This document shows positions 49,901 through 60,805 of a stretch of DNA of 64,000 nucleotides, in pieces. Under the pieces are notes generated by a model that ran no database searches, was not told the DNA's origin, and was given only the letters and a program-made list of their open reading frames with translations. Source of the DNA: Hyperoplus lanceolatus (Eukaryota; Chordata; Actinopteri; Uranoscopiformes; Ammodytidae); contig CM049407.1 of NCBI GenBank assembly GCA_026929865.2, positions 16,063,501 to 16,127,500 on the forward strand. The letters run 5' to 3'. How positions within the stretch are numbered: the stretch's first letter is position 1; each line of letters opens with the position of its first letter. Both the position numbers and the translations under genes were made by a program.

Positions 49901-52900
49901 CTGATGCCTTTGCTGCTGTGGCGCAGCTCTTCCAGTCAACACAGGGTCAGCAGGTGTGTGTGTGTGCACCAGGGTAGACATGGCATTAGATTGGTCCACA
50001 GTCGTTTGGCCTTGCATCAACATAGCTCTAAAACCCTCACTAATAACTCTCCTTCACCCTCTGTCTCTGGCACTTTTAAGCTTCAACAGATGCTCCAGAA
50101 TTTTCAGCAGCAGCCGGTGAAACCTGACACCGACACTCAGCCTCCTCTCCATAACATCCACCCGCCGCACTCCCAAAACCTCCCCTCTGGCCTGGCCATG
50201 GTTGCAACACAACCTCCCATGCCAACCCAAACCGCCCAGCAGAAAGCAGCCTTTGACAAGGTGGAAGTGCGTTTCTGCACTGTTTAGACACTGTGTAGCA
50301 CAATGGTTGAAGTATAAATACTTAGTATCATCAGGGCTCTTCCATGTTCAAACCCTCATCATTTGTGTGTGTTCGTTGCCTTTCTCTCTTATAGAAATTG
50401 TTGGACCGGTTTGACTATGATGACGAACCAGAAGTTGGAGAAGAATCAAAGAAGGATGACATGTCATCCCGGCCCTCCTTGTAAGCCCTTGATTTATTAC
50501 ATAAACTAACAACAACTTTGCAATGCCACAATTGGAAAGCTCTTATTGATTTTTTAAAATGAACTAAATGCTGTGAAGGATGATAATGATTTTTTTCTTT
50601 TAAATCCTGACAGTATGCAGCAGCCTCCAGCCTTCCTACAGCACATGGATCACCTAAAACCACCAATGATGAACATGTCACAAGACCTCTCACAACAGGT
50701 AATAAGCACAATGATTTTTGATTGTAAATGAGTGACGTTTAGTTATCTTATTCTTACTATTACTCTATTATTCTTACTTCTGTTCTTGTTTACATTTTTT
50801 ACCTTAAACTATAATAAAAAAAAATGCTATCCATTTAAGTTTTTTTTTATCACTAAAACTACTGTAGCTTTTGTCACAACAATGTGGTGACATACTACCT
50901 GTATGTTATACTATGCAGCATATGCTTCTTATGTATGTGAAATTCCTCTTCAAAAAAGAATGATTTCATATACACGTATGAAAATAAAATGTATTTGACA
51001 GGAAATTATTTTTCGTTTCCTACATTTTTTTATTTGGGGAATCCTTTTGTACTTGCACAATATTTATCCTAGTTGTTTCCTAAGGTTCCTATGCCCCCCA
51101 ATGGCCAGCTCCATGCCTATGGTTTACCGCCAGGGCAAAGCTTCCCAGTCATGATGCCTCCTATGGGGCATGCTTTGCCTGGACAGCCTCTCCCTGGTTC
51201 TACTGGGCCTCCAGGCTTCCCAGGGCAATACCACAACGCAGCCCAACAGGTAAACTGTCTTGAACAATAGTACAATAATTTGTTTTTTTAAAGAAGAAAT
51301 AACAAGCCATTTTAAGGGTACATTGAATAAGTTCAGTATATGTTAATACTTGCATTACATTTTCTATTAAAAATGGCTTAATATGGAAAAATAAAGTATT
51401 ATGAAGATACAAACTATATTCAAATGTATAATAGAATCATGTATGTTCTCTCCTGTACCAGGATCTATCGATGGATATAGAGCATTCATCTATGAAAGAT
51501 GGCAGACATGGTCAACGGTCACACTCAGGCTCCAAGTAAGCATCTAAATTGGGAGTTTCTGTCTCAACACATTTGTTCTTTACCATTTTACCATTTATTT
51601 ATGTTTAGTTGCAATGATTATTTTCTCTCTCTCTCTCTCTGCCTCCAGGTCTCCAAAGCGGAGGAGGTCACGGTCTACTTCCCGTACTCGTCGATCCAGA
51701 CACAGGCGATCGCGCTCGCGCTCCAGAGAGCGACGTCATCATTCCCCGCATGCTCGCTCACAGGAGGAGCGCAGGGACAGAGAGAAGGAGAGAGAGCGAC
51801 GGCAGAAAGGCCTCCCGCCACCCAAGAGCGAAACACTAAGCAGTGAGTCATCATCTATTTATGGTCATACATATTTTTCTGAGCGGATAGACATGGACCC
51901 TTTTGAATGATCTGTTACATGAATGCAGTTACATTTTTAGTAGTTTTATTAAATGTTTACGACATCGCTGAGTTTTTTCAGCTAATTTCCCTCCATTTGA
52001 TTCCAAGTATTGCATGTGTTTTGTTTCTTTTGTTTTAAAGGTGCTGAATTTGTTTACATTTGCAGAGCCTTAACACAACATACTGTACTTACTCTACATG
52101 TAATTCTTAGTATAGAAATTCTATCATCATAAATCAATACAAAGTTATTTTGAGGCACCTGGAACCAAACAAGACTGAAATATGTTTGTAAACAAAACTG
52201 TGGGCCTTGCTCAGGGCTGTACGCTTATTTTTTTAGGTGGTAGCACTGGTGCTAGCAAGCAAAAAAATTCAGTAGCACAAAAATAAATTTGGTAGCACAC
52301 AAAGTATGATCGAAAAACTTGCATAACCTTAACCCTTGCATTTCGCTCTAATTACCTTTGAGCATGTCATCTTGGTCTCATTTGAGATTCTCAATTAATA
52401 TTATATCCTAGTGTGTGCAGTAATAATTATGGAAAAATGAATAGGGGTGCACTTATTGCAATTTAGAGAAAATAATCTAACCTGCCAATTGCAATTTTTT
52501 GCTGATTCAGAATTATTATTATTATAATGTCCTTCTGTTAATTAAAACCAAACTTTAAAACATTATACATAGCCTATTGAATAAATAAGTATACATATTG
52601 GTACAATTTAAGATAAATTAAATAGATTGTTGTGAATGTGTTGGGAGTAGCTTTTCAGTGGCTTATTTAAAACTTTGTTTAAATAGACTAGGCTACTGTT
52701 GACTGTTCGCTGCAGCTGAAGGAGTTGCCTTTCAAGCTAGAAAAAAGCGCTAACTTCCTGTTCTTACCGGCTTCAAAATAAAAGTCAACTCACGTTTGGC
52801 TAGTAACAGGCTTTTAATGTGAAGGCGCACAAGAAATGTTCTGTTTGTACACACGCTAACTTAACTGCGGTAATGTGCCGTCTCCTTCCGGTAATTGCCG

Positions 52901-55900
52901 TAGGTGAAGTTTTTATACCTAGAATCGCTGCACGAGCACAGATCCCGAGCACACATCTTTCACCAGCCAAAGTGAAGGGTGGACTCAATAACTTACTTGC
53001 CTAAGACTCATTTACCCGCAGTGTTAATGTAGAGCCCTCTAAGCAGTGTTGTGCAACGGTCCTCTGTGTTTCAAAGACAGCCTCTCCTCATTATCAAGCT
53101 GTCGCACGAGTGCGAATGGATTTGTATTCATCATCGCACGTGATCAATTTCAGTAGCAAATGCAATCAAAACTGTCGCACTGTACAGCCTTGGCCTTGCT
53201 GCTGTATCCAATCAAAGTGAAACAGTTACATTCTCGGGTAGCTTTCTAACTTGAACAAAAACAGTGTTCCAGTGATCCAATTTTACATGAGGAAAGTTTC
53301 AGTTTTGAGAATATGTCTTAGAAAATGTTCACCTCTCTGACACACATGTTCACTGACACAGCCAAAGTTACATAGTGCACCTTTAAAGTCTTGTTTCCTT
53401 TTCTTTTTCCCTTTCAGTTTGTAGTACGACTCTCTGGGTGGGCCAGTTGGACAAGAGAACACAGCAGCAAGATGTTGCTTGTTTACTGGAGGAGTTTGGG
53501 CAGATAGAGTCCATCAATGTAAGTGGACTCGCATAGAATCAGTCACATTGATCTGACTGTGACCACATCCTGAGTTTGTAACAATGTCATTTGCATTTTC
53601 TCATCCAATGATACAAATATTTGTAAGTCTTTACATTACTTGATTATACATTCTTTCTCACTCACCTGCCTGTTTGTCCACCTCTCCTGTTTAGATGATC
53701 CCTCCACGCGGTTGTGCCTATATTGTCATGATACACAGGCAAGATGCCTTCAGGGCTCTGCAGAAGCTCAGTAGAGGAACTCACAAAGTTAACCAGAAAG
53801 CCATCAAGGTCAGTGAGCTACACAATGCTGCTTAAATAGCCATACTAAACAAAACATTCACAAATCTTGGAGAAAAATTAGAATGTTTCAATTGAATATT
53901 TTTTTTTTCAATTCTTTCCAGATTGCTTGGGCTTTGAACAAGGGCATAAAGGCTGATTTTAAACAGTTCTGGGATGTTGAGCTGGGTGTCACCTACATAC
54001 CTTGGTCTCAAATCAGAGAGTTCCAGTTGGAGGAGCTCAAAGAAGGGGGAGTACTGGATGTGGACACCTTATCGCTGGGTAAAAACTCTTAGACAGACGC
54101 ATTCGGAAATAATATGAACAAAACAATTTATAATAATTTATGATATTGTGTATTGGAGCGTACCAGCCACTTTGTATAACAAGCATGTCTTTTTCCAGAA
54201 TGGAGTGGAGCAAGGAAGGCTGTTGATCTTCCTGAGGAACTCACTCACAATGGCCGTTCAGAGCCACAGCAGCCGGAGGAGACACACGTTTTACCTGTGC
54301 CTAGTGTAGCTGCTCCTCCTGCCCAGGTAAACAACATCCTTCACCATGTAGTCACAGAAGATGTTGGTAAAAAAATGTCTATGTATAGTACTCAGTCAGG
54401 AGGATAAGTAACTTAGATGAGAAGATGTTTTATTGCAGTTTTTCGATGAAGTTCCTTAACTCCTTTTCTGTTGTGGGAAAGTAAAACAAAAAAACTTTCT
54501 CATTTGACATGTCCACTCAATCCCCTGTAAATGTTCTCAGGTTCCTCCAATGCAGCAGCCAATGCTTGGTGTGGGTTCTCTCCAGCCTCATGGCTTTCCT
54601 GGTCCCATGGGCATGCCTCCTCCTTCCTTCCCCCCTCCTCATTTCATCCGACCTGGCTTCAACCCCATGCAGATGCCTCCAGGTAGCAACACCTACAGAT
54701 GCCTTCAAACCATTTCTCTCTTAATATCATTCAGTTACTCTTAGCTTACACAGTGTCCAATATAGAATTTTGCTTATGAGCACTGAACTTGGAAGTAAAA
54801 GTTAATTTCACACCTCTAGTTCTGTTAATTTGATCCAAATGATACATCAGGGCTTTTGAGTTTGTGTTCACATTGGCTATTGACATAACACAAGCACAAC
54901 TGTGAGTGATCATGGAAAACTGTGAATGAAATAGAATAAACCTATATGAAGTTTGCACAGATTGCTTATAAGAAGTCTTTCTTGAGTTAACTATCAGTGG
55001 ATTGATTTAATACCCTTTTGATCATCCGGTTTTAAGTCCCTACCCAAGGTTGTATTCACAGTTTTCACACCAGCCCAAAAAAAATGTAACCAAAATAACC
55101 AAAGCACCACAGAACACACCTTAACTCCAGCTCTAAACCTTTCACCCCTCTCTCCTCCCAGGTTTCCCTCCACCAGGTTCAATGCCTCTTGGTCCTCCAC
55201 CTCATTCTAAAGGTGGAGTTGAAGAACAGCCTCTGGACCCAGGGGGACTGGGCCACAGGAACAATGATGAGATGCTGGACGGTCCCAACATGTTCAACAA
55301 CCAGATGGGACCTATGGGTCAGTCTTTCCTTCTCTCTGGACTTTTCACCAAAGTTATTTGTTGTTTTTTCTCGTTCTGTCTCAAACTTTTTAAAATGAGA
55401 CTGGCTCATTACTTTTTGAAAAAAATGGTATTGCATTGGATCAGAATGTGTTGTGTGTAGGGCAATCGATTGTGTGTCAATCGATTTGTATTTATTTATT
55501 GTCCATAGTTAACTCACGATTAGTTTCAAGTTAATCGTACTTTTTTAATCTGTCCTAAATGTACCTTTTTAAAGGGATATTTATTTAAGTTTTAAATACT
55601 CTTATCAATATGGGAGTGGTCAAATATGCTGATGTTTCATTATTGTGACAATAACACATACTGTCCAGCATGTTATAAATTGCATCATCTGGCATGGCTT
55701 TGAAGCTGAACTTGCCATTCAAAACTGACCATTTTCTTTACCCATTTCTTCTCACAGAATATTATGGTGCCTGTTGGCCGGTTATGAAAGTTATGAGATA
55801 AAACTAAAGCTGAATTTTGTCTCTGTTTCCTCATCAGGTAACCAACTAGGTGTGCCTCCAGGAAACCTCCAGCCCCCTTCTGGTGGCCTGCTGGGCGCAC

Positions 55901-57006
55901 GTCCCGGTCTCATGCCCCTGCAGCGTCCTCCGGGTCCCCCACCGCCACACATGCAGCGCTTCCCTCCGCCCCACGGCCCGCGACCCCCTCACCCCAACAT
56001 GCCCATCCACCCGCAGATGATGCCCAGGGGCCCGCACCCTCCGATGATACACCACGAGCCCCTTCCACCCAAAGGAGGCTTCGGGATGCTTCCTCCCCAC
56101 AACATGAGGGGCCCTTTCCCTCCACACGGGCACGGCCCTCCTCCTCCTCAAGGCCCCCTTCCCCCTCCTCCTCACCCATTTATCAGACCGGGCGGCGGTC
56201 CTCGTAGCCTGGAGGGGCCGGAGGAAATGGAATGCCGCCCACCGTTCAGAGGGGGAGACAGGCCCGGGGGGTTCAGGGGGGATCGAGAGCCAGAGAGGGG
56301 GGACAACAGAGAGTGGGACAGAGACAGGGACAGAGGTTTTGGAGGGGGAAGGCGTCCATTCGGCGATGGAGGGAGGGGGGGAGGAGGAGGTGGGGATAGG
56401 ATTGACGGGAGGGACAGACTAGGAGGCTGGCAGGAGGACGGCGGAGGAGATCACCGGGGAGGAGGCTGGGACAGAGACAGAGAGCGAGACAGAGAGCGAC
56501 GGGACTGGAGGGAGAGGAGGAGCAGCCTGGAGGACAGGGACAGGGAACGAGGGAGGAGTGATGATGGAGAGAGGGAGCGAGGGAGGGGGGAGGGAGGAGA
56601 GAGAGGAAGGGGGAGGGGAGAGGGAGAAGGAGAAGGAGGCAGCCGGGAAAGAGGGAAAGGCGCCGAGGGCAAAGAAGGGGGGAGGCCTCGGCGGTCAGAG
56701 CGACGAGAGAGGACGACACGCTGGGACAGGGACGATCGACTAGCCGAACTGGAAAAAAACATGGACAAAATTCGGACCTCTAGCAACAACATGGAGCAAC
56801 CTGCTTTGACTCCCGCGGTTGCAGTAGAAACCGATAAGGAACCAAGTGCCGAAGTTCCTCAGAAGAAGGCAGAGTCCGAACTTTTAGTTTCGCCCCCAGA
56901 GGTAACTACTGCTGCTGCCACGGAAGAGCCAGCGCCCTCTGAGCCCTCCGAACCTTCAGCTCCCCCAAGTCAGTCCACAGACACAAAAGAGGAAGCGGCA
57001 TCATAG
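46948..57006 (+). CDS. scaf4: SR-related CTD-associated factor 4, 19 exons
   Basis: Coding exons are 46948-46977, 48680-48763, 48928-48972, 49081-49242, 49392-49524, 49817-49953, 50081-50260, 50395-50480, 50614-50698, 51085-51249, 51462-51535, 51649-51842, 53418-53518, 53695-53808, 53922-54078, 54199-54326, 54541-54682, 55162-55317 and 55838-57006; phases agree and give 1113 residues (human 1147). The CTD-interacting domain fills about 1-140 (MDAVNAFNQELFSL, YVVDSIVRQSRHQFG, VRVLNLWQKNGVF). An Arg/Ser region is encoded by exon 12 (about 394-458). The RRM at about 460-540 has RNP2 LWVGQL and RNP1 GCAYIVM, followed by IAWALNKGIKADFKQFW. The C-terminus is Pro-rich, then Arg/Glu/Gly-rich. The family binds phosphorylated RNA polymerase II CTD and prevents early termination at alternative poly(A) sites, overlapping with SCAF8. 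Confidence 0.97.
48141..48500. mobile_element. Inverted-repeat element (MITE-like), copy 4, divergent
   Basis: The right end (CATTCTCCATAATCACTGACTCCACC split around 48470-48496) and the inner blocks (CTAGCTGGCAACATGCCCGTTTACAGAGC, TTTTTTTGTCAAAATCTG) match the family of copies 1 and 2. The left end is disrupted. It lies in SCAF4 intron 1. Confidence 0.6.
52212..53192. mobile_element. Non-autonomous hAT transposon with 8-bp target duplication
   Basis: Ends are CAGGGCTGTAC on the left and, inverted, CAAGGCTGTAC on the right (10 of 11). The element is flanked on both sides by GCCTTGCT (52204-52211 and 53193-53200), a perfect 8-bp target-site duplication typical of hAT. A subterminal stem TAGCAC-TG-GTGCTA lies at 52241-52254. 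It is 981 bp long with no transposase frame, in SCAF4 intron 12. Confidence 0.9.
56220..56720 (+). other. Purine-rich strand-asymmetric coding tract in SCAF4 last exon
   Basis: For about 500 bp the coding strand is almost all G and A with many G runs. It encodes Arg/Asp/Glu/Gly low-complexity sequence (RDRERDRERRDW, GERGRGRGEGEG). Because stop codons are rare in such DNA, long open frames also appear in other frames and on the opposite strand; they are not genes. Confidence 0.85.
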
Positions 57007-58124
57007 ACTCTGGCTCGCTTCTCCTTCAGCAAGAGACTGCTGTGAACCACTGAAAGATAAAAGAGAGAAAAAAAAGCTGCAAAAAAAAACTCAACTCCCG
57101 GCAGATGAATTCATGCTAATCAGTTTGGCAGTTGGCAATTGACCGTTTCTGGGCAGTCACAAGTTTCTGGAAAAACACACATTGTCAAACATATGAATAT
57201 AGTTGTCTTTTTAAACTTCATGGGCAAGTTTGGTTTTGCATCCCTGTCTCAGAACACATGACCACTTTAATTTCAGTTTGGAAAAAATGGCTGTAGTTAG
57301 ACATTGGCTATCAACCCTAGTTTTTCTCCTTTCTGTAAGTTGTAAGGATGAACTGAGTGCTTGCATGCTAACTTAGCTCTACCCTTTCAAGGTTGATTTG
57401 AGCTTAGCTTTTAATTTTTACTCCAGTATGTTTGCTGACAAGAGGAAACAATGTTTTCTTTATTTTTACTCAGTTTCCTCTTCTGTGTGAAAGCAAGCAC
57501 TCCTCAACATGGTAAATTTGTTAATTTTAAAATATTATTTTAAAATTTGTCAACATTACCTGTCGCAACACTGAATTATCTTCTGAAACAACTACATAAT
57601 AATACAGGAGCCATTTATTTTTTCTCTGGCGCTTTCGTCTCAACTTGTTTCATGTTGGCTTCTCATTGCAGTATCACAGTTTGTAAGGCAAAGCTTTGAA
57701 AGGACTATGGTGGCTTTATCTGAAACTGAAATTCAAGGTACTTGTAGGTGTTTGAATGGAGAAGGGCATGTTATGAAATGAACTACAAATTGGGGAAGAC
57801 ATCTTTATGGGTGGTGAATTAAATGACACTGAGTTTACACTGCTCACACAAATAGTTGAACTCTCTTGGTTACGTTGTCACTTTTCCCCCTTTGAACCAC
57901 ACTTCATTTCAGCCATACTGAACTAAATGCCATTAAAACAGTACACACTCAACACATTGTTCTATTTAAGTTTTTTTTAAGTATGTATTCCACTAGTGCT
58001 GAGACTCTCACAAACATAGTGCTGAATAGTAGTTTAGCTTATACTCACCAAGTCTCTGAATCTAACTTGTCATATTTACTGATAACAGGAATTACATTCA
58101 CATTTCTTTTGAAAAATACTCCTG

Positions 58125-58128
<4 letters not shown>

Positions 58129-58182
<54 letters not shown>
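58129..58182. repeat. (TA)n microsatellite
   Basis: About 27 TA units lie in the SCAF4 3' UTR. Confidence 0.95.
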
Positions 58183-58185
<3 letters not shown>

Positions 58186-59280
58186 TAGAGATTCAAGAAT
58201 GCCTCACATTATTTGATCATACTGTACTACTTATCCAGATGTCACTTCATTGCAAAGCTGTTATGAACATCTTTTAATTCCTAGTGTGTGCATTTTAATC
58301 GTTTTGTTTGGTTAAAAAATACTGGACACACACAAACCATTGGACTGATACGGTGACAGTCACATTTATTTTGCTTAACAGGCATTCTGACTGATGGGCC
58401 TTTTAAGATACCATGCAGAAAAAAGAAAATCAATTCAAATGTCAATGATCTTATATAAGGGCTCTGATTCATAAGTTTGAGTGATCTAGCCATGAGACAT
58501 ATTGGAACAAACAGAATAACACATGTTCAAGTAGATTTTGATCTTGGTTTCTGTTCAATATTGTTGACGGAAACCAAACGTTACATGATCCTAGGAATTA
58601 ATTAAGATTCCATTGGACATTCTAGTCTTCCAGTTTGGATTTTTGAGCAACTCAAGTAGGCAGGCAGACTGGATAGGCTTTGCGTTTATGGTGGTCTATT
58701 CTTTTTCCTGTGTGTATCAAAGGATGGAGAGATCTATGGGTTCAAATGAAAGAGCTTTTCCTTTGTCTCATGTACCTCAGTCAAATGTATACATAAATAA
58801 GTCTTGGCCAAGTAATCAAACAAAATGTAAATCTGGCTGAATTCCCTTTCGTCTTTGATAAACACAGCTTCTTCTTTTTTTTAACATAGGTGTTTTTTTT
58901 ACTGTTTCCCGGTAGACATACCATATCTGTTGTTGATTTGGTTAAAATTTGAAGCCCAGATTCTGAAAGCCCAGCTCTTGTTCACAAACAAATGAAAAAT
59001 AAAACACAAGAGGGAAAAATTCAAGTGACGAAATGAAGAGTGTTGCTTAGGACACACAGCTGTAAATATGCTTGTATCACCGACGGTTAATTGTTGTTAA
59101 TGATTTGTGATCCGAGAGAAATGAATTGGCTTGGAAGGAACAACAGAGGCCCTATGCTTTAAGTTTTTTTTTTTAACTCCTCTTGGTTTGAAAGTTGACT
59201 GATGTTTTTTATGATTTGTTAAAAATACAAAAGACATGGTCATAAAATCATCAATATTTCAGCCATAGGAAATTGTTTTT

Positions 59281-59286
59281 AATAAA
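59281..59286 (+). terminator. SCAF4 distal polyadenylation signal
   Basis: A canonical AATAAA about 2.3 kb after the stop codon, just before the LINE remnant begins. It is the most likely distal transcript end. Confidence 0.55.
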
Positions 59287-59524
59287 CTATTTTTGTACCA
59301 AATAATTTTCCTTGTTCAGTTTATTTTCCATGCTTAACTATTCAGCATATGTAAGTCAGATGTTGAAAGATTCAGCTAATACTTACAGGTTTATCGTTTG
59401 GTGAAGGGTAAAAAAATATATATATATTTTTTAATTATTTAGTTAGTGTCAACAACATAAAGCTGAAGGGACAGCAGTCTTTGATGCCACCACAATTTAT
59501 TTACCTCAAAAGGTTAAGATAAGA

Positions 59525-60065
59525 TGTTCTTTACTTTGTCTTACGAAGGGGAACACACAGTGGGTGAAGCAGTGTCTGTCTCTGAAGGAGCTGCTCAGTG
59601 CTATCTCGTCTTACAAGGGCTTGGGGGTGGGGGGCAGGTTTATCCAGCAGGGATATCCTTTCCTCCAACACCATTACAGGATCCAGAGAGAATCCCAGGA
59701 CAGAGCCGGCCTTCTTGACCAGTCTGTTGAATGTCTTCCTGGTAGCGGTAAAGATGCTACTGCCCTGGCTGACCACCCTGCTCTCAGCAGATAGAGTATC
59801 TGACCCGTTTGTAAAGTGCATTTGAATGGTCAGTCAAGTCCTGTTTCTAGTTCAGGTGGGCCTACTTTTAAGATTGTCAATGTCCGTTCCCTGCATGTTC
59901 ACTGGTGCAGGAGGATGGTATTTCTCCTTCAGAAGTCCACCATAAGCTCCTTGGTTTTTAAGCTGGTGGTTGTCTTGCTGGCCCCAGTCTACAAATCCCA
60001 GGGTCATGTTTTCCTTGTACTCCCTGTTGTCCCCATATGTAATGAGGCAGACGTTGTCAGAACAT
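59525..60065 (-). pseudogene. Degenerate LINE reverse transcriptase C-terminal fragment
   Basis: On the minus strand, 59821 to 59531 reads as a broken form of the C-terminal part of fish LINE reverse transcriptases (KTFNRLVKKAGSVLGFSLDP, then LLHPLCVPL). Further upstream on that strand (about 59960-59870) are traces of the KELMVDF...RRN region. Stops and frameshifts are frequent. It may extend to about 60300. Confidence 0.6.
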
Positions 60066-60639
60066 TTTTATAAATGGGAGAATGCCTTGTTGTGATTGTG
60101 GGTGATTGCCTGGCTGCATAATAGACACTGTGCTGCCCCCATGCTGAAGAAAACTGTCATGCTACAGTAACCCTAGCAATCCTGAGACCCTGAGTATAGG
60201 CCTTCTACGGTCGGTTTGTGAGATAGCCCTTGATCGAGGTGAGGTGGTGGTCCACCTAAGTGTACTAGGTTATAGGCCTACAACATATCCGAATGCACTT
60301 GACAAATAAAAATCCTTATTACATGAGAGCTATGTCATCCTCATAAAAGACCTGCCATAAGGCCTTAAAAAAGGTTTGTAGACTACTAGTGCTGACCAGT
60401 AGCCTATAAAGCTTAATATTGTTTAGTGCCTACAACAGGCCTACAATGTTGTTGACTTTATGGAATGGCATGCGGACTTGCACCCCACCCCCCTCGTGTT
60501 TTCCCTTATCGAACCTCGAATCGTAAGATATTTCAAAATATTCTTTGATTAAAATATTTTAATATTTAAATATTGTACTGTATTACATATTAATTGGTGC
60601 ATGAATATGGTTCATTCAAGGTCAGTTTTGAGGATTTTT

Positions 60640-60805
60640 CGCCTCAGTAACCAATGGCAGTAGCCAGTGGCCAATCAAAACTTGTATTTTCGATTGCCTT
60701 TAACTCGGATTGGCTGTCTGCATACAAGCCCGCCCATCAGGAACTTACATTTATAGGTCGCATGAGCTTCCACACATTTGAGCCTTCGCTGAAACTACTG
60801 CTAAG
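60640..60805 (+). promoter_or_regulatory. SOD1 promoter
   Basis: Upstream of the start codon are three NF-Y type boxes: CCAAT at 60651-60655 and 60671-60675 (20 bp apart) and the inverted ATTGG at 60709-60713. A GC-rich CCCGCCC follows at 60729-60735, then a TATA-like TTTATAG at 60750-60756. The spacing fits a start site near 60780. Binding is inferred. Confidence 0.55.

Larger units (their letters stand above)
57007..59300 (+). other. SCAF4 3' UTR
   Basis: This AT-rich stretch has no coding sequence and contains a TA microsatellite. AATAAA occurs at 59281-59286; an earlier AATAAA near 58998 is a possible alternative. The length of about 2.3 kb is inferred. Confidence 0.6.

Noticed and set aside
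52037-53390. Possible larger transposon with ends AAAGGTGC and GCACCTTT around the SCAF4 hAT
   Set aside because: The outer ends match over only about 10 bp. The right one resembles a common fish repeat end, but the left one does not continue to match.
55846-56792. Long open frames on the minus strand and in other frames across the SCAF4 last exon
   Set aside because: They arise because the purine-rich coding strand lacks stop codons in several frames; the proteins are Ser/Pro/Leu low complexity with no family resemblance.
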